Shown: positions 1 to 6,760 of the stretch, one piece after another
Position numbering within the stretch: position 1 is the stretch's first letter
How the letters are laid out: every line of letters starts with the position of its first letter
Assembly: GCA_005800965.1 (NCBI GenBank)
Contig: SYEA01000028.1
Location: 1 to 8,920, forward strand
Length of the DNA stretch: 8,920 nt
Direction: 5' to 3'
DNA from: Actinomycetota bacterium
GTDB lineage: Bacteria > Actinomycetota > Acidimicrobiia > Acidimicrobiales > Ilumatobacteraceae
Program-made: the position numbers and the translations under genes
Notes under the pieces: model-generated
The model's database searches: none
What the model was told of the DNA's origin: nothing
What the model saw: the letters and a program-made list of their open reading frames with translations, nothing else

Positions 1-46
1 AGTGCTCGGGTTGCCCAAGGAGCCCAAACCGGCCGGCGGCGAATAA
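1..46 (+). CDS. 3' end of an unidentified upstream gene (partial)
   Basis: Reading from base 2, an open frame gives a short tail, VLGLPKEPKPAGGE, and stops at a TAA (44-46). The next gene's ATG is only 3 bases later, which fits the end of an upstream co-transcribed gene. A proline/lysine/glycine-rich tail is typical of a disordered C-terminus. Fourteen residues are too few to assign a family, and frame 3 is also open through here, so the call rests on the tight spacing to the next start. Confidence 0.45.
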   Translation, partial: VLGLPKEPKPAGGE

Positions 47-49
47 CCA

Positions 50-544
50 ATGTCTTTTGTTTCGGCAATTCAGTCGGGGTTTCGCAACTACGTCAATTTC
101 AAGGGTCGCGCCACCCGAAGCGAATACTGGTGGTGGACGCTGTTCACCCTGATCGTTCAAGCTGCCACGTCCGGTTTTGGTGACACTATCGGCGGATTCG
201 TGAGCCTTGGAATTCTGTTGCCCAGTCTCGCCGTTCAAGTTCGTCGTCTTCATGACACCAATCGCACTGGATGGTGGATCTTGTGGCCAATTGCATCCCT
301 GGGAGTTGCGCTCGCTGCATTTATTGCATTTGCGGTGTCGACCGCACTCGACCTCGTTGATCCTTCAGAGTGGGATCCATTTACTGCGTTCGATGGGATG
401 TCTGGTGTGGTGGTCGTGGTAATCGTCGTTGCGATGATTGCAGCGCTCGTTACTGGTATCGCGAACCTCGTGTTCACGCTGCAGCGCGGTCAGCCGACGG
501 AGAATCGGTTCGGACCGCCGCCGCCACCACGAGCGGTGGCCTGA
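50..544 (+). CDS. DUF805 family integral membrane protein
   Basis: A 164-residue membrane protein of the DUF805 family, whose biochemical role is unknown. Family landmarks are visible in order: the N-terminal FKGRATRSEYWWW stretch (residues 17-29), the P-x-LAVQVRRLHDTNRTGWW block (58-76) and the terminal QRGQPTENRFGPPP motif (145-158). Hydrophobic segments lie at about 28-40, 46-62, 77-98 and 118-144, the last rich in consecutive valines. The loop at about 100-117 is acidic and the C-terminus ends in a run of prolines. The length is a little above the usual 110-150 residues for the family. The ATG is 3 bases after the preceding stop and has no strong ribosome binding site of its own, so it is probably translationally coupled. 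It heads a same-strand run with a lipoprotein and an FtsH-like protease; a membrane-related role is possible but unproven. Confidence 0.87.
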   Translation: MSFVSAIQSGFRNYVNFKGRATRSEYWWWTLFTLIVQAATSGFGDTIGGFVSLGILLPSLAVQVRRLHDTNRTGWWILWPIASLGVALAAFIAFAVSTALDLVDPSEWDPFTAFDGMSGVVVVVIVVAMIAALVTGIANLVFTLQRGQPTENRFGPPPPPRAVA

Positions 545-601
545 TTCGCAATGGGTGGGCTGGCCGTATGACCCCAGTTGAATCTGCCCGCTACGTGGTC
601 C

Positions 602-607
602 GAGGAG
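602..607 (+). promoter_or_regulatory. Ribosome binding site GAGGAG that sets the lipoprotein start
   Basis: GAGGAG lies 8 bases before the ATG at 616. The frame is open upstream and offers earlier ATGs (370 and 568), but only the ATG at 616 has a good Shine-Dalgarno sequence, and only it places a signal peptide with a lipobox at the N-terminus. Confidence 0.7.
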
Positions 608-615
608 CGACGCCA

Positions 616-1191
616 ATGTTTGCGGCGAAGTTCGTGGCGAAACTCATCGCACCGATGCTGCTACTGGCAGGTTGTGGCAACGTCAGTGTCGGCTCGACCT
701 ATGTTGGCAACGCCGACCTCGGAGCGTTCACCAAGGCACCTTCGGAATGGAAGACCGATGTCGTGCAGAGTGCACCGGAATTTTCGATGCACGGATTTTG
801 GGCACCTGGTGGCAGCAAGGCAACCCTGCTCGAACCTACCTCGGCGGTGTCGGGAGTCGTGATTCGACGTATGCCGACTAGCGAGGAAGAAAGTGACCTT
901 ACCTACCTCGGACGTGGGGTTGCGTTCAGCGATCTCAATGAAGCGCTTGAGCAGGGATTTGCCGCCCTGATCCAGGACCCCGTCGACACGCGTGTATCCA
1001 AACTGCCTGGTGAGAAGCTCGTGTACGACCTACAGACCGATGGCGGCACGCTGCGTGTGGTGCAGGTCAGTGTGGCTGATCGCAGCAGGGGGGAAGTGTA
1101 TGGAGTCGTAATCGGCTGCAGCGTTGCGTGTTTTAAGGCCAATCGTGCGACGATAGACCGTATTGTCAGGACTTTCCGACTCGGCCAGTAA
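616..1191 (+). CDS. Small predicted lipoprotein of unknown function
   Basis: A 191-residue protein whose first 20 residues form a lipoprotein signal peptide: basic residues K5 and K9, a hydrophobic core, then L17-A18-G19-C20. C20 would be the lipidated residue, which places the protein on the outer face of the cytoplasmic membrane. The mature part is soluble, with alternating short strands and a central helix-like stretch around 105-121. It ends in DRIVRTF (181-187), a closing pattern resembling small secreted alpha/beta proteins of the PsbP/LpqN/DUF1795 kind, but the resemblance is too weak to name a family. C168 and C172 could form a disulfide, which may matter because disulfide-formation genes lie further along the window. 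The gene starts 71 bases after the DUF805 gene and ends 13 bases before the FtsH-like ATG, so the three are probably co-transcribed. Confidence 0.8.
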   Translation: MFAAKFVAKLIAPMLLLAGCGNVSVGSTYVGNADLGAFTKAPSEWKTDVVQSAPEFSMHGFWAPGGSKATLLEPTSAVSGVVIRRMPTSEEESDLTYLGRGVAFSDLNEALEQGFAALIQDPVDTRVSKLPGEKLVYDLQTDGGTLRVVQVSVADRSRGEVYGVVIGCSVACFKANRATIDRIVRTFRLGQ

Positions 1192-1204
1192 GGCAGGCTT
1201 CACC

Positions 1205-3577
1205 ATGAGAGATGCTCTCCCCGCACCCACGTTGACTGCCACTGTCGAACGACGTCGGCGCAAGCGTGGAATCAAAAAAGCGCGGCCCGGCTGCCGCAGG
1301 CCACTGACGGTGTACGACCGGAGCAAAGTCTCGTTGGTGTTGCTGGGCACGTTCTTGTTGCTGGGCTTGCTGAAAATGGCTGACAATCCACTCGTCAGTT
1401 TTGTTGATGCAGCCCGTATGACATTCAACGCGTACGGTTGGATTCTCACCATTTTTTCGTTAGATGTGTTGCGTCAACTGCACTATTTTGTGGCGGAGCG
1501 CTCACCCAAGTATTGGTCGGTCGTCGGTCGTGTTGAAAATAGGTTGAAGTCGCCGTGGAATCGACTGTCATCGTTAACGCGGTATCGCTTGTCTCGCATC
1601 GCGCGATTCACGGCGATCGCGGTGCTCGGTGCCTTCGTTTTCGCTGCAGCATTTGACACAGAGCCCATAGCTGCATGGATGGAAGCGCTAGTTCGGTTGT
1701 GGCAGGCAGCGCCGACGATCCTGCAGTTTGTTGCCTACCTTTTGTTGGCAATCGGCCAGTTCGTCGTGATTTTCTGGTTCTTGTCTAAGGGTGGTGTTGA
1801 GGTCTTAATGCCCGAAGACATCAAGACCTCCTTTGATGATGTGTGGGGTCAAGATCAAGTTGTCGCTCGAGTGAAAGAGACACTGAGTCTGTTGGACGAC
1901 CCCGACTTGATTGAGGCCAAGGGTGGTTACGTACCGGGTGGAATTCTGCTTTACGGACCCCCGGGAACGGGCAAGACGCTCATTGCTGAAGCGCTGGCAG
2001 GTGAAACCGGAAAACCGTTCGTTCTCATTGAGCCCGGGGCCTTTCAAGCAATGTTCATCGGAGTGAACATTCTGAAAGTGAAGTCGTTGTATCGACGCCT
2101 GCGCAAATTGGCGTTGCGATACGGCGGAGTGGTGGCATTTTTCGACGAAGCCGATGTGTTGGGTCGGCGTGCGTTGTCGACGGTCCCGCAGCGCAGTACC
2201 CGCATGCTCACTGGTACCCCGCTCTCCACGAGTTCGCCACTCAATCCTGCGTCTTTGGATTCTTTGGCATACCTCAGCCCGGTGAGCCAAGCCGTGGTGC
2301 TCGGACAACATGACCAGATGGTGGGTGGAAAGGTCGACCAACTTGTCGTGCCAGGTGGCGGTGGCGACCTCGGAACTTTGAATGCAATCTTGGCATCCAT
2401 GCAGGGGTTGAAGAAGCCTCGCGGCTTTGTGAACCGTTTGAAGCGTCTGGTGGGCATGAAGCCCTCGAGCCCGCCGAAATATCGAATTCTCCATGTCATG
2501 GCCACCAACATGCCCGACTCGCTCGACGATGCGCTCCTGCGCCCAGGACGCATTGATCGCAAGTTTCGGGTGGGATATCCGTCGCGTGAGGGCCGTATCC
2601 GTACCTACCGCGGTTACCTCGACAAAGTGAAGCACACGCTGGTCCAGTCCGATGTTGAGCGACTCGCAACTTCAAGCCCGTATGCGTCGGGTGCCGTGAT
2701 AAAGGACATCGTGAACGAAGCCCTGATGGCAGCAATTCGTGATGGGCGAGAAGTCATTGAGTGGCGTGACATGGTCTCGGCCAAGAGTCTGAAAGAACAC
2801 GGCGTTACCGACGGCTTTGAATACATCGATCGCGAGCGACATGCAATAGCAATTCACGAGGCATGCCATGCAATCGCGGCGTATCGACTGAAGGCTGACT
2901 TTCAAATTGATGTTGCCACCATCGAGCGTCGCGGCGATGTCGGCGGTTTCGTGTCGCGTGTACCCGTGGTGGAGCGCATGTTTGAGTGGAAAACCGAGAT
3001 CGAAAATGACATCCAAATATCCATTGCCAGTTTGGTCGGTGAGCGAATGTTCTTCGCCGGTGACAGCACCAACGGTGTCGGTGGTGACTTGGACAATGCC
3101 ACACGATTGGCATTGGTGATGGAATCTCGCTGGGGAATGGGTGAAACGATCGCATCGCACTCGGTCCTGGTTGCCGGTTCCGCTGGTGGTGCCGGTCGCG
3201 GCGGGAAGCCCGTTGGTGAAGAAGATTTGGCGGTGTCGCCCGTCCTAGGCGAACGGGTGGAGAAGCGTCTCCGTGAAATTTTCGAGCGAACCCAGGAGCT
3301 GCTTGAAACCAATCGGTACGAGATTTTGTGCTTGGCACACGCGTTGGAGTGGCATCGCACACTCAACGGTGCAGATGTTGAAGCAGTAATCAATCGCAGT
3401 CGCGGTCCGTTGGTGGACGGCACGGTGTACGCGGTGGAGTCCGTGCGTAAGACCTTGGAGGCCTACCATGCCGAAGCTGCTCACCTGCACAAAACCGGAC
3501 AGGGTCAACCACGATTGCCTGATGTGAAGGCAGTAATCACCGCATCGCTTACCCTCGAAAACCCTCGAAATGGCTAA
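1205..3577 (+). CDS. Divergent FtsH-like membrane AAA ATPase / zinc metalloprotease (M41-like)
   Basis: A 790-residue protein that is predicted to use ATP to pull in and cleave membrane or cytosolic proteins, as FtsH does. From the N-terminus: a basic segment (15-32); hydrophobic segments at about 42-58, perhaps 66-85, 134-150 and 172-194; and an AAA domain opening with FDDVWGQ (210-216). The ATPase domain has Walker A GPPGTGKT (251-258), an aromatic pore-loop candidate AMFIGV, Walker B FFDEAD (D314, E315), sensor-1 ATN and arginine fingers in RPGRIDR (R446, R449). The protease domain has HEACH (H551, E552, H555), with D628 in GVGGDLDNAT as the likely third zinc ligand. FtsH proteins are usually 600-700 residues with two membrane spans. 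Here the anchor region differs, about 54 residues are inserted between Walker B and TLN, and about 20 more precede sensor 1. The ATG at 1205 was chosen for the AAGGCAGG upstream; a TTG at 1163 would overlap the lipoprotein gene. Confidence 0.9.
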   Translation: MRDALPAPTLTATVERRRRKRGIKKARPGCRRPLTVYDRSKVSLVLLGTFLLLGLLKMADNPLVSFVDAARMTFNAYGWILTIFSLDVLRQLHYFVAERSPKYWSVVGRVENRLKSPWNRLSSLTRYRLSRIARFTAIAVLGAFVFAAAFDTEPIAAWMEALVRLWQAAPTILQFVAYLLLAIGQFVVIFWFLSKGGVEVLMPEDIKTSFDDVWGQDQVVARVKETLSLLDDPDLIEAKGGYVPGGILLYGPPGTGKTLIAEALAGETGKPFVLIEPGAFQAMFIGVNILKVKSLYRRLRKLALRYGGVVAFFDEADVLGRRALSTVPQRSTRMLTGTPLSTSSPLNPASLDSLAYLSPVSQAVVLGQHDQMVGGKVDQLVVPGGGGDLGTLNAILASMQGLKKPRGFVNRLKRLVGMKPSSPPKYRILHVMATNMPDSLDDALLRPGRIDRKFRVGYPSREGRIRTYRGYLDKVKHTLVQSDVERLATSSPYASGAVIKDIVNEALMAAIRDGREVIEWRDMVSAKSLKEHGVTDGFEYIDRERHAIAIHEACHAIAAYRLKADFQIDVATIERRGDVGGFVSRVPVVERMFEWKTEIENDIQISIASLVGERMFFAGDSTNGVGGDLDNATRLALVMESRWGMGETIASHSVLVAGSAGGAGRGGKPVGEEDLAVSPVLGERVEKRLREIFERTQELLETNRYEILCLAHALEWHRTLNGADVEAVINRSRGPLVDGTVYAVESVRKTLEAYHAEAAHLHKTGQGQPRLPDVKAVITASLTLENPRNG
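3551..3570 (+). repeat. Perfect 10-base tandem duplication at the protease/ogt junction
   Basis: ACCCTCGAAA occurs twice back to back (3551-3560 and 3561-3570). The last base of the second copy is the A of the ogt ATG. The repeat encodes the final residues of the FtsH-like protein (TLENPRNG). Because the unit is not a multiple of three, loss of one copy would join the protease frame directly to the ogt frame. Confidence 0.9.
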
Positions 3578-4082
3578 CGGTGCCGACACGATCAAAGCGT
3601 TGGCGAATGTCTCATTGGTGTCACCGGTAGGTCGCTTGCAAATTTCTGCGAGCTGCAAAGGTGTGACGGCTGTGCGGCGCGTATCGAAGCGAGTTCGATT
3701 ACACCAGTCATCACGGAGTACCGTCTCGGCGACTGCACAGCGCCATGCCGACCTCGCGGCACGACAACTTCGCGAGTATTTCGCAGGAAGGCGTACCGAG
3801 TTCACCGTGCCGTTGGATCTGGACGGCACCGAGTTTCAACAGCAGGCCTGGGTGGCGTTGTGCAGCATTCGCTATGGCCACACTTGGTCGTACGCCCAAC
3901 AGGCAGGAGCGATCGGCAAACCCAAAGCAGTGCGTGCAGTTGGTAGCGCCAACGGGGCCAACCCAGTGCCCATCATCGTGCCCTGTCATCGAGTGATTGC
4001 TAGCGACGGTTCGCTGGGTGGATACGCGCTCGGGCTAACAATGAAGCGGTATCTGCTTGCGCTCGAAACCACCGCGAGGTGA
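3570..4082 (+). CDS. ogt: Methylated-DNA--[protein]-cysteine S-methyltransferase (Ogt type)
   Basis: A 170-residue suicide repair enzyme that transfers the alkyl group from O6-alkylguanine (or O4-alkylthymine) in DNA to its own cysteine. The active-site motif IIVPCHRVI is intact, with C139 as acceptor and H140 beside it. E166 in LLALE would complete the Cys-His-Glu relay. R122 in KAVRAVGSAN is the expected arginine finger that flips the base, and N131-P132 is the Asn hinge. The N-terminal subdomain (about 13-85) is variable, as usual, and the C-terminal helix-turn-helix DNA-binding domain spans about 86-170. The length matches Ogt, and there is no Ada-type AdaA domain. The ATG overlaps the protease stop by 8 bases (ATGGCTAA) and has no Shine-Dalgarno sequence, so translation is probably coupled. 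The next gene converges on it 20 bases away. Confidence 0.95.
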   Translation: MANGADTIKALANVSLVSPVGRLQISASCKGVTAVRRVSKRVRLHQSSRSTVSATAQRHADLAARQLREYFAGRRTEFTVPLDLDGTEFQQQAWVALCSIRYGHTWSYAQQAGAIGKPKAVRAVGSANGANPVPIIVPCHRVIASDGSLGGYALGLTMKRYLLALETTAR

Positions 4083-4102
4083 ACGGTCGGTAGTAATCAC
4101 CG

Positions 4103-4828
4103 CTAGTGCGGCTGAGTAAACCCGAAGCAGGCCCGCACGTTGTCGTCGCTGAGTGCGGCTGATGGTGGCCCGAATGCCACGACTCGTTGCGCAAGCAACA
4201 TCACTGCAGTGGCTGACTCGGCATCCTGCAGGTCGTGTGTGGCAAGTACCACGGTTACACCGCGGGCACGTTCAGCGGCAATGATTTCGGCGATTGCATA
4301 CTTTCCGCTCAAGTCCAAACCTGCAGTGGGTTCATCGAGCAACAACACTTCGGCTTGCCGCGCCAACACTTGGGCTAAATGGGTGCGCTGCTGCTGGCCG
4401 CCGGAAAGATCACGCAGGGGGCTTTCGGCGAATTCGGTTGCGCCGGTGCGATGCATGGTGTCGTCAACAATCAGTCGGTCTGCTCTCTGGGCTCGGCGAA
4501 ACAACCCAAGGTGTGCGTAGCGACCCATTGCGACGATGTCGCGAGCGCGCAGAGGAAGCGTGTGTGACGACACGGGGTGTTGAGGAAGGTAAGCCACTCG
4601 CCGCGGTGAGCCGCCAGGTTGGGTGCCCAACACCGTCACCTCGCCGCGAATCGGGGCGATCATGCCCGCCAGAGTTTTGAGCAGCGTCGACTTGCCCGAA
4701 CCGTTGGTGCCGATGAGTACGAGCAGTTCGCCGCTGTGCATCTGCATGTTGATGTCGTGCGCCACGGTGTGCAAACCGTGACCGATGTCGAGCTGCGAAG
4801 CCGAAATCGTGACATGGGGAGTGGGCAT
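4103..4828 (-). CDS. znuC: Zinc/manganese ABC transporter ATP-binding protein (ZnuC/MntB-like)
   Basis: The cytoplasmic ATPase of a metal-uptake ABC importer. From the ATG at 4828 it has 241 residues, with Walker A GTNGSGKST (40-48), the Q-loop glutamine in YLPQHP (Q83), the signature LSGGQQQR (141-148), Walker B LLLDEP (162-167) with its catalytic glutamate, the D-loop GLD and the H-loop histidine in ATHD (H198). It follows the permease gene with one base between that gene's TGA and this ATG, so translation is probably coupled. In-frame ATGs at 4846 and 4867 would overlap the permease and add 6 or 13 residues. None of the three has a clear Shine-Dalgarno sequence; 4828 was chosen because it gives the usual short lead before the first strand. 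Zinc is favoured over manganese because of the binding protein's His-rich loop and the Zur-like box, but the metal is not proven. Confidence 0.92.
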   Translation of the reverse strand: MPTPHVTISASQLDIGHGLHTVAHDINMQMHSGELLVLIGTNGSGKSTLLKTLAGMIAPIRGEVTVLGTQPGGSPRRVAYLPQHPVSSHTLPLRARDIVAMGRYAHLGLFRRAQRADRLIVDDTMHRTGATEFAESPLRDLSGGQQQRTHLAQVLARQAEVLLLDEPTAGLDLSGKYAIAEIIAAERARGVTVVLATHDLQDAESATAVMLLAQRVVAFGPPSAALSDDNVRACFGFTQPH

Positions 4829-4829
4829 G

Positions 4830-5711
4830 TCAGTGGGAATGTTCATGTTGGTGGGGGAGCTCGCCATGGCCACGTAGTCGGCGTGGAATCGTGAGCACTG
4901 CAACAAAGCCAAACAGGTACACCGCAGTGAACACGATGCTGGCACCGGCTGCAAGATCGAAGTGATAGCTCGCCAGTAACCCGACGTAGCTAGAGACCAC
5001 TCCAAACAACATGGCTGACAGCATCATGGTGCTGACGCGACGCGCCAAGAGTGCCCCGGTTGCCGCTGGGGCAATGAGCATTCCGAGCACGAGCAGTGTG
5101 CCGACAAGTTGAAAACTACCAACGATGGCCATGGCCACCATGACGAGCATGAGCCCGTGGAAGAACTTCACGGAGAACCCTGACGTGCGGGCTAGCCCGT
5201 CATCGAGTGACATCAGCACGAATGGCCGGTGGGCGACGATGGCGATTCCCGCCACCACAACGAGCACGACGAGTTGCCAGCCAAGATCAGCGGCGGTGAC
5301 CCCTAGCAGTTCTCCGAACAAAATTCGGGTGATGTCACCGACAAATGACGTTGACCGCGAGGTGATTATGACACCTAACGCCAACATTCCGACAAAAAGC
5401 AAACCGATGGCAGTGTCTGACGACAGTCGAACCTTTGCGGTAATCGTTGAGACTCCACCCATCATGATGACTGCGCCGATTGCTGCACCAATCACACCGG
5501 GCACCCCGAACAACAGGGCAATCGCGATTCCGGGTATCACGCCGTGGGCAAGTGCATCGCCGATGAACGAAAGCCCGCGCAGCACCACATAGGTGCCAGC
5601 GATGGCGCAAATGATTGCCACCAGCGAGCTTGCCAAGAGGGCATTGCGGAGAAACTCGTTGCTACTAAATGGGTCCCACAGGGGCTCGAGCAGCGCAAAC
5701 TGAGAAATCAA
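4830..5711 (-). CDS. znuB: Zinc/manganese ABC transporter permease (ABC-3 family, ZnuB-like)
   Basis: A 293-residue membrane channel subunit of the metal importer. It has about eight hydrophobic segments and the ABC-3 family hallmark GLSFIGDALAHGVIPGIAIA (46-65), which contains the coupling-region residues. A second conserved stretch, VGTLLVLGMLIAPAA (203-217), and the FDLAAGASIV block (251-260) are also typical. The start codon is TTG: the sequence TTGA at 5711-5708 holds both this start and the stop of the binding-protein gene, a classic 4-base coupling overlap. The C-terminus is a cytoplasmic histidine-rich tail, HGELPHQHEHSH (282-293), with five histidines in twelve residues that could bind metal. 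The gene lies between its cognate binding protein and ATPase, in the order A-B-C. Confidence 0.94.
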   Translation of the reverse strand: MISQFALLEPLWDPFSSNEFLRNALLASSLVAIICAIAGTYVVLRGLSFIGDALAHGVIPGIAIALLFGVPGVIGAAIGAVIMMGGVSTITAKVRLSSDTAIGLLFVGMLALGVIITSRSTSFVGDITRILFGELLGVTAADLGWQLVVLVVVAGIAIVAHRPFVLMSLDDGLARTSGFSVKFFHGLMLVMVAMAIVGSFQLVGTLLVLGMLIAPAATGALLARRVSTMMLSAMLFGVVSSYVGLLASYHFDLAAGASIVFTAVYLFGFVAVLTIPRRLRGHGELPHQHEHSH

Positions 5712-6742
5712 CTCAAACTCGTGGCAATGGTGGTACCCAACGTACGCATAAATGCAACGTAGTCGTTAGAGGTACCCAAAAAGTGCGTACTGATGGTTAC
5801 CAGTTGTGCATCGGCTTCTTTGGCCACTTGTTCAGCCACTTTCGGGTTGGTGCCGAGCGACGTGAAAATTACTTTGGCACCATGGGTGTTGATGACGTCG
5901 ATGATGAATTCGGTATTACGGGCGCTCGCCTCTGCGTTGGTGGACGTACTGGAGATGATTGCGGCAACGACGGTGCAGCCGTAGCGATCAACGAAATAGC
6001 CGAGCTCGTTGTGGCCCGTCACGAGCTGACAGTTGTCAATTGCTGAAAAGAGCGAGAGCAGCTCGGTGTCTAGTGCGACGAGTTTGTCATCGAGTGCCAG
6101 TTGGGCAGCGGCGAGGTCAACTTCCAGTGCATCGGAAGCCGCCTTGGCCAGTGCTGGGAGCGCTTCGCGGACCGTATGTGGGCTCAGCCAGACATGTGGA
6201 TCTTGACTGTGGTCGTGTTCATCGCTGTGTTCATCGCTGTGTTCATCGTCGCTGTGTGATGCATCAGCGCCACGATGCACGTGCCCGTGGTCTGAATGGT
6301 CGTTCACATCAACGATGTCGAGCACGGTGACGTGGTCAGCCACATAAAACACGTTGACCCCGGCTTGCTGGGCGTTCGCCAATGCTTCATCAAGGCCTTC
6401 TTCTAGGTCGAGACCGTTGGCTACAACGAATGCAGCGTTGTTGATGGTTTCCAGATCCTTTGCCGAAGGTTCAAACTCGTGCGGGTCTTGACCATCGGGA
6501 ATCAGTGTGACCACATTGGCCACACCTTCAACAAGTTCGCTCACCACTGCGGCAAGCACCGAGTAGGTCACCACCACCGTGGGCAGCTCGGGTGCTGACG
6601 CAGCAGTGGTGACAACCGAGTCAGCAGTGCCCGCAGTGGGGTTGCTATTTGCTGCGTCGTCGTTCGAGCAAGACAGCCCGAGTGCAGCCAGTGAGAGGCT
6701 GGCAAAGAGTGCGGCGGTACGGGCGTGGCGTGATGTGGTCAT
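5708..6742 (-). CDS. znuA: Zinc/manganese ABC transporter substrate-binding lipoprotein (ZnuA/TroA family)
   Basis: A 344-residue extracytoplasmic metal-binding protein (cluster A-I / TroA fold) that delivers metal to the permease. A signal peptide precedes C25, the probable lipidated cysteine; the residues before it (G22-L23-S24) are a poor lipobox, with Leu at -4 rather than -3. Expected ligand histidines are H88 in DPHEFEPS, H183 in DPHVWLSP and H244 in TGHNELGYF. A long His/Asp/Glu-rich loop (148-183) sits between the first two, as in zinc-specific ZnuA proteins, and includes three EHSD-type units. The usual C-terminal Asp ligand region reads TISTHFLG (316-323), with H320 at about the Asp position. 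The ATG at 6742 is preceded by GGTGGTAGGG as a weak ribosome binding site and, 18 bases upstream, by a Fur/Zur-like palindrome. It is the first gene of the znuABC unit. Confidence 0.94.
   Translation of the reverse strand: MTTSRHARTAALFASLSLAALGLSCSNDDAANSNPTAGTADSVVTTAASAPELPTVVVTYSVLAAVVSELVEGVANVVTLIPDGQDPHEFEPSAKDLETINNAAFVVANGLDLEEGLDEALANAQQAGVNVFYVADHVTVLDIVDVNDHSDHGHVHRGADASHSDDEHSDEHSDEHDHSQDPHVWLSPHTVREALPALAKAASDALEVDLAAAQLALDDKLVALDTELLSLFSAIDNCQLVTGHNELGYFVDRYGCTVVAAIISSTSTNAEASARNTEFIIDVINTHGAKVIFTSLGTNPKVAEQVAKEADAQLVTISTHFLGTSNDYVAFMRTLGTTIATSLS
6215..6250 (-). repeat. Three 12-base tandem repeats coding for the ZnuA histidine loop
   Basis: On the + strand the unit GTGTTCATCGCT occurs at 6215-6226 and 6227-6238, then in a diverged copy GTGTTCATCGTC at 6239-6250. 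On the coding strand each unit supplies one histidine and three acidic or serine residues (DEHS-type repeats). The unit is a multiple of three, so copy-number change would lengthen or shorten the loop without a frameshift. Confidence 0.9.
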
Positions 6743-6760
6743 GCCCCGACCCTACCACCA

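Noticed and set aside
370..615. Upstream extension of the lipoprotein frame, with ATGs at 370 and 568
   Set aside because: The extension overlaps the DUF805 gene and would bury the signal peptide; the ATG at 616 has GAGGAG before it and a proper lipobox after it.
1805..2635. Long open frame of 276 codons on the minus strand inside the FtsH-like gene
   Set aside because: It lies fully opposite a gene with intact AAA motifs, shows no recognisable domain, and its composition is that of an antisense shadow in GC-rich DNA.
2672..3423. Several overlapping minus-strand open frames opposite the protease domain
   Set aside because: They overlap one another in different frames and lie opposite the conserved M41 coding sequence, with no family features or ribosome binding sites.
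4084..4102. Possible terminator hairpin between the converging ogt and znuC genes
   Set aside because: Only a 4-base CGGT/ACCG stem around a 7-base loop, with no T-run on either side; too weak to call.
4867..5005. N-terminal extension of the znuC frame to 5005
   Set aside because: It would overlap the permease gene by more than 150 bases and adds 59 residues with no ABC-family similarity; starts at 4828, 4846 or 4867 fit much better.
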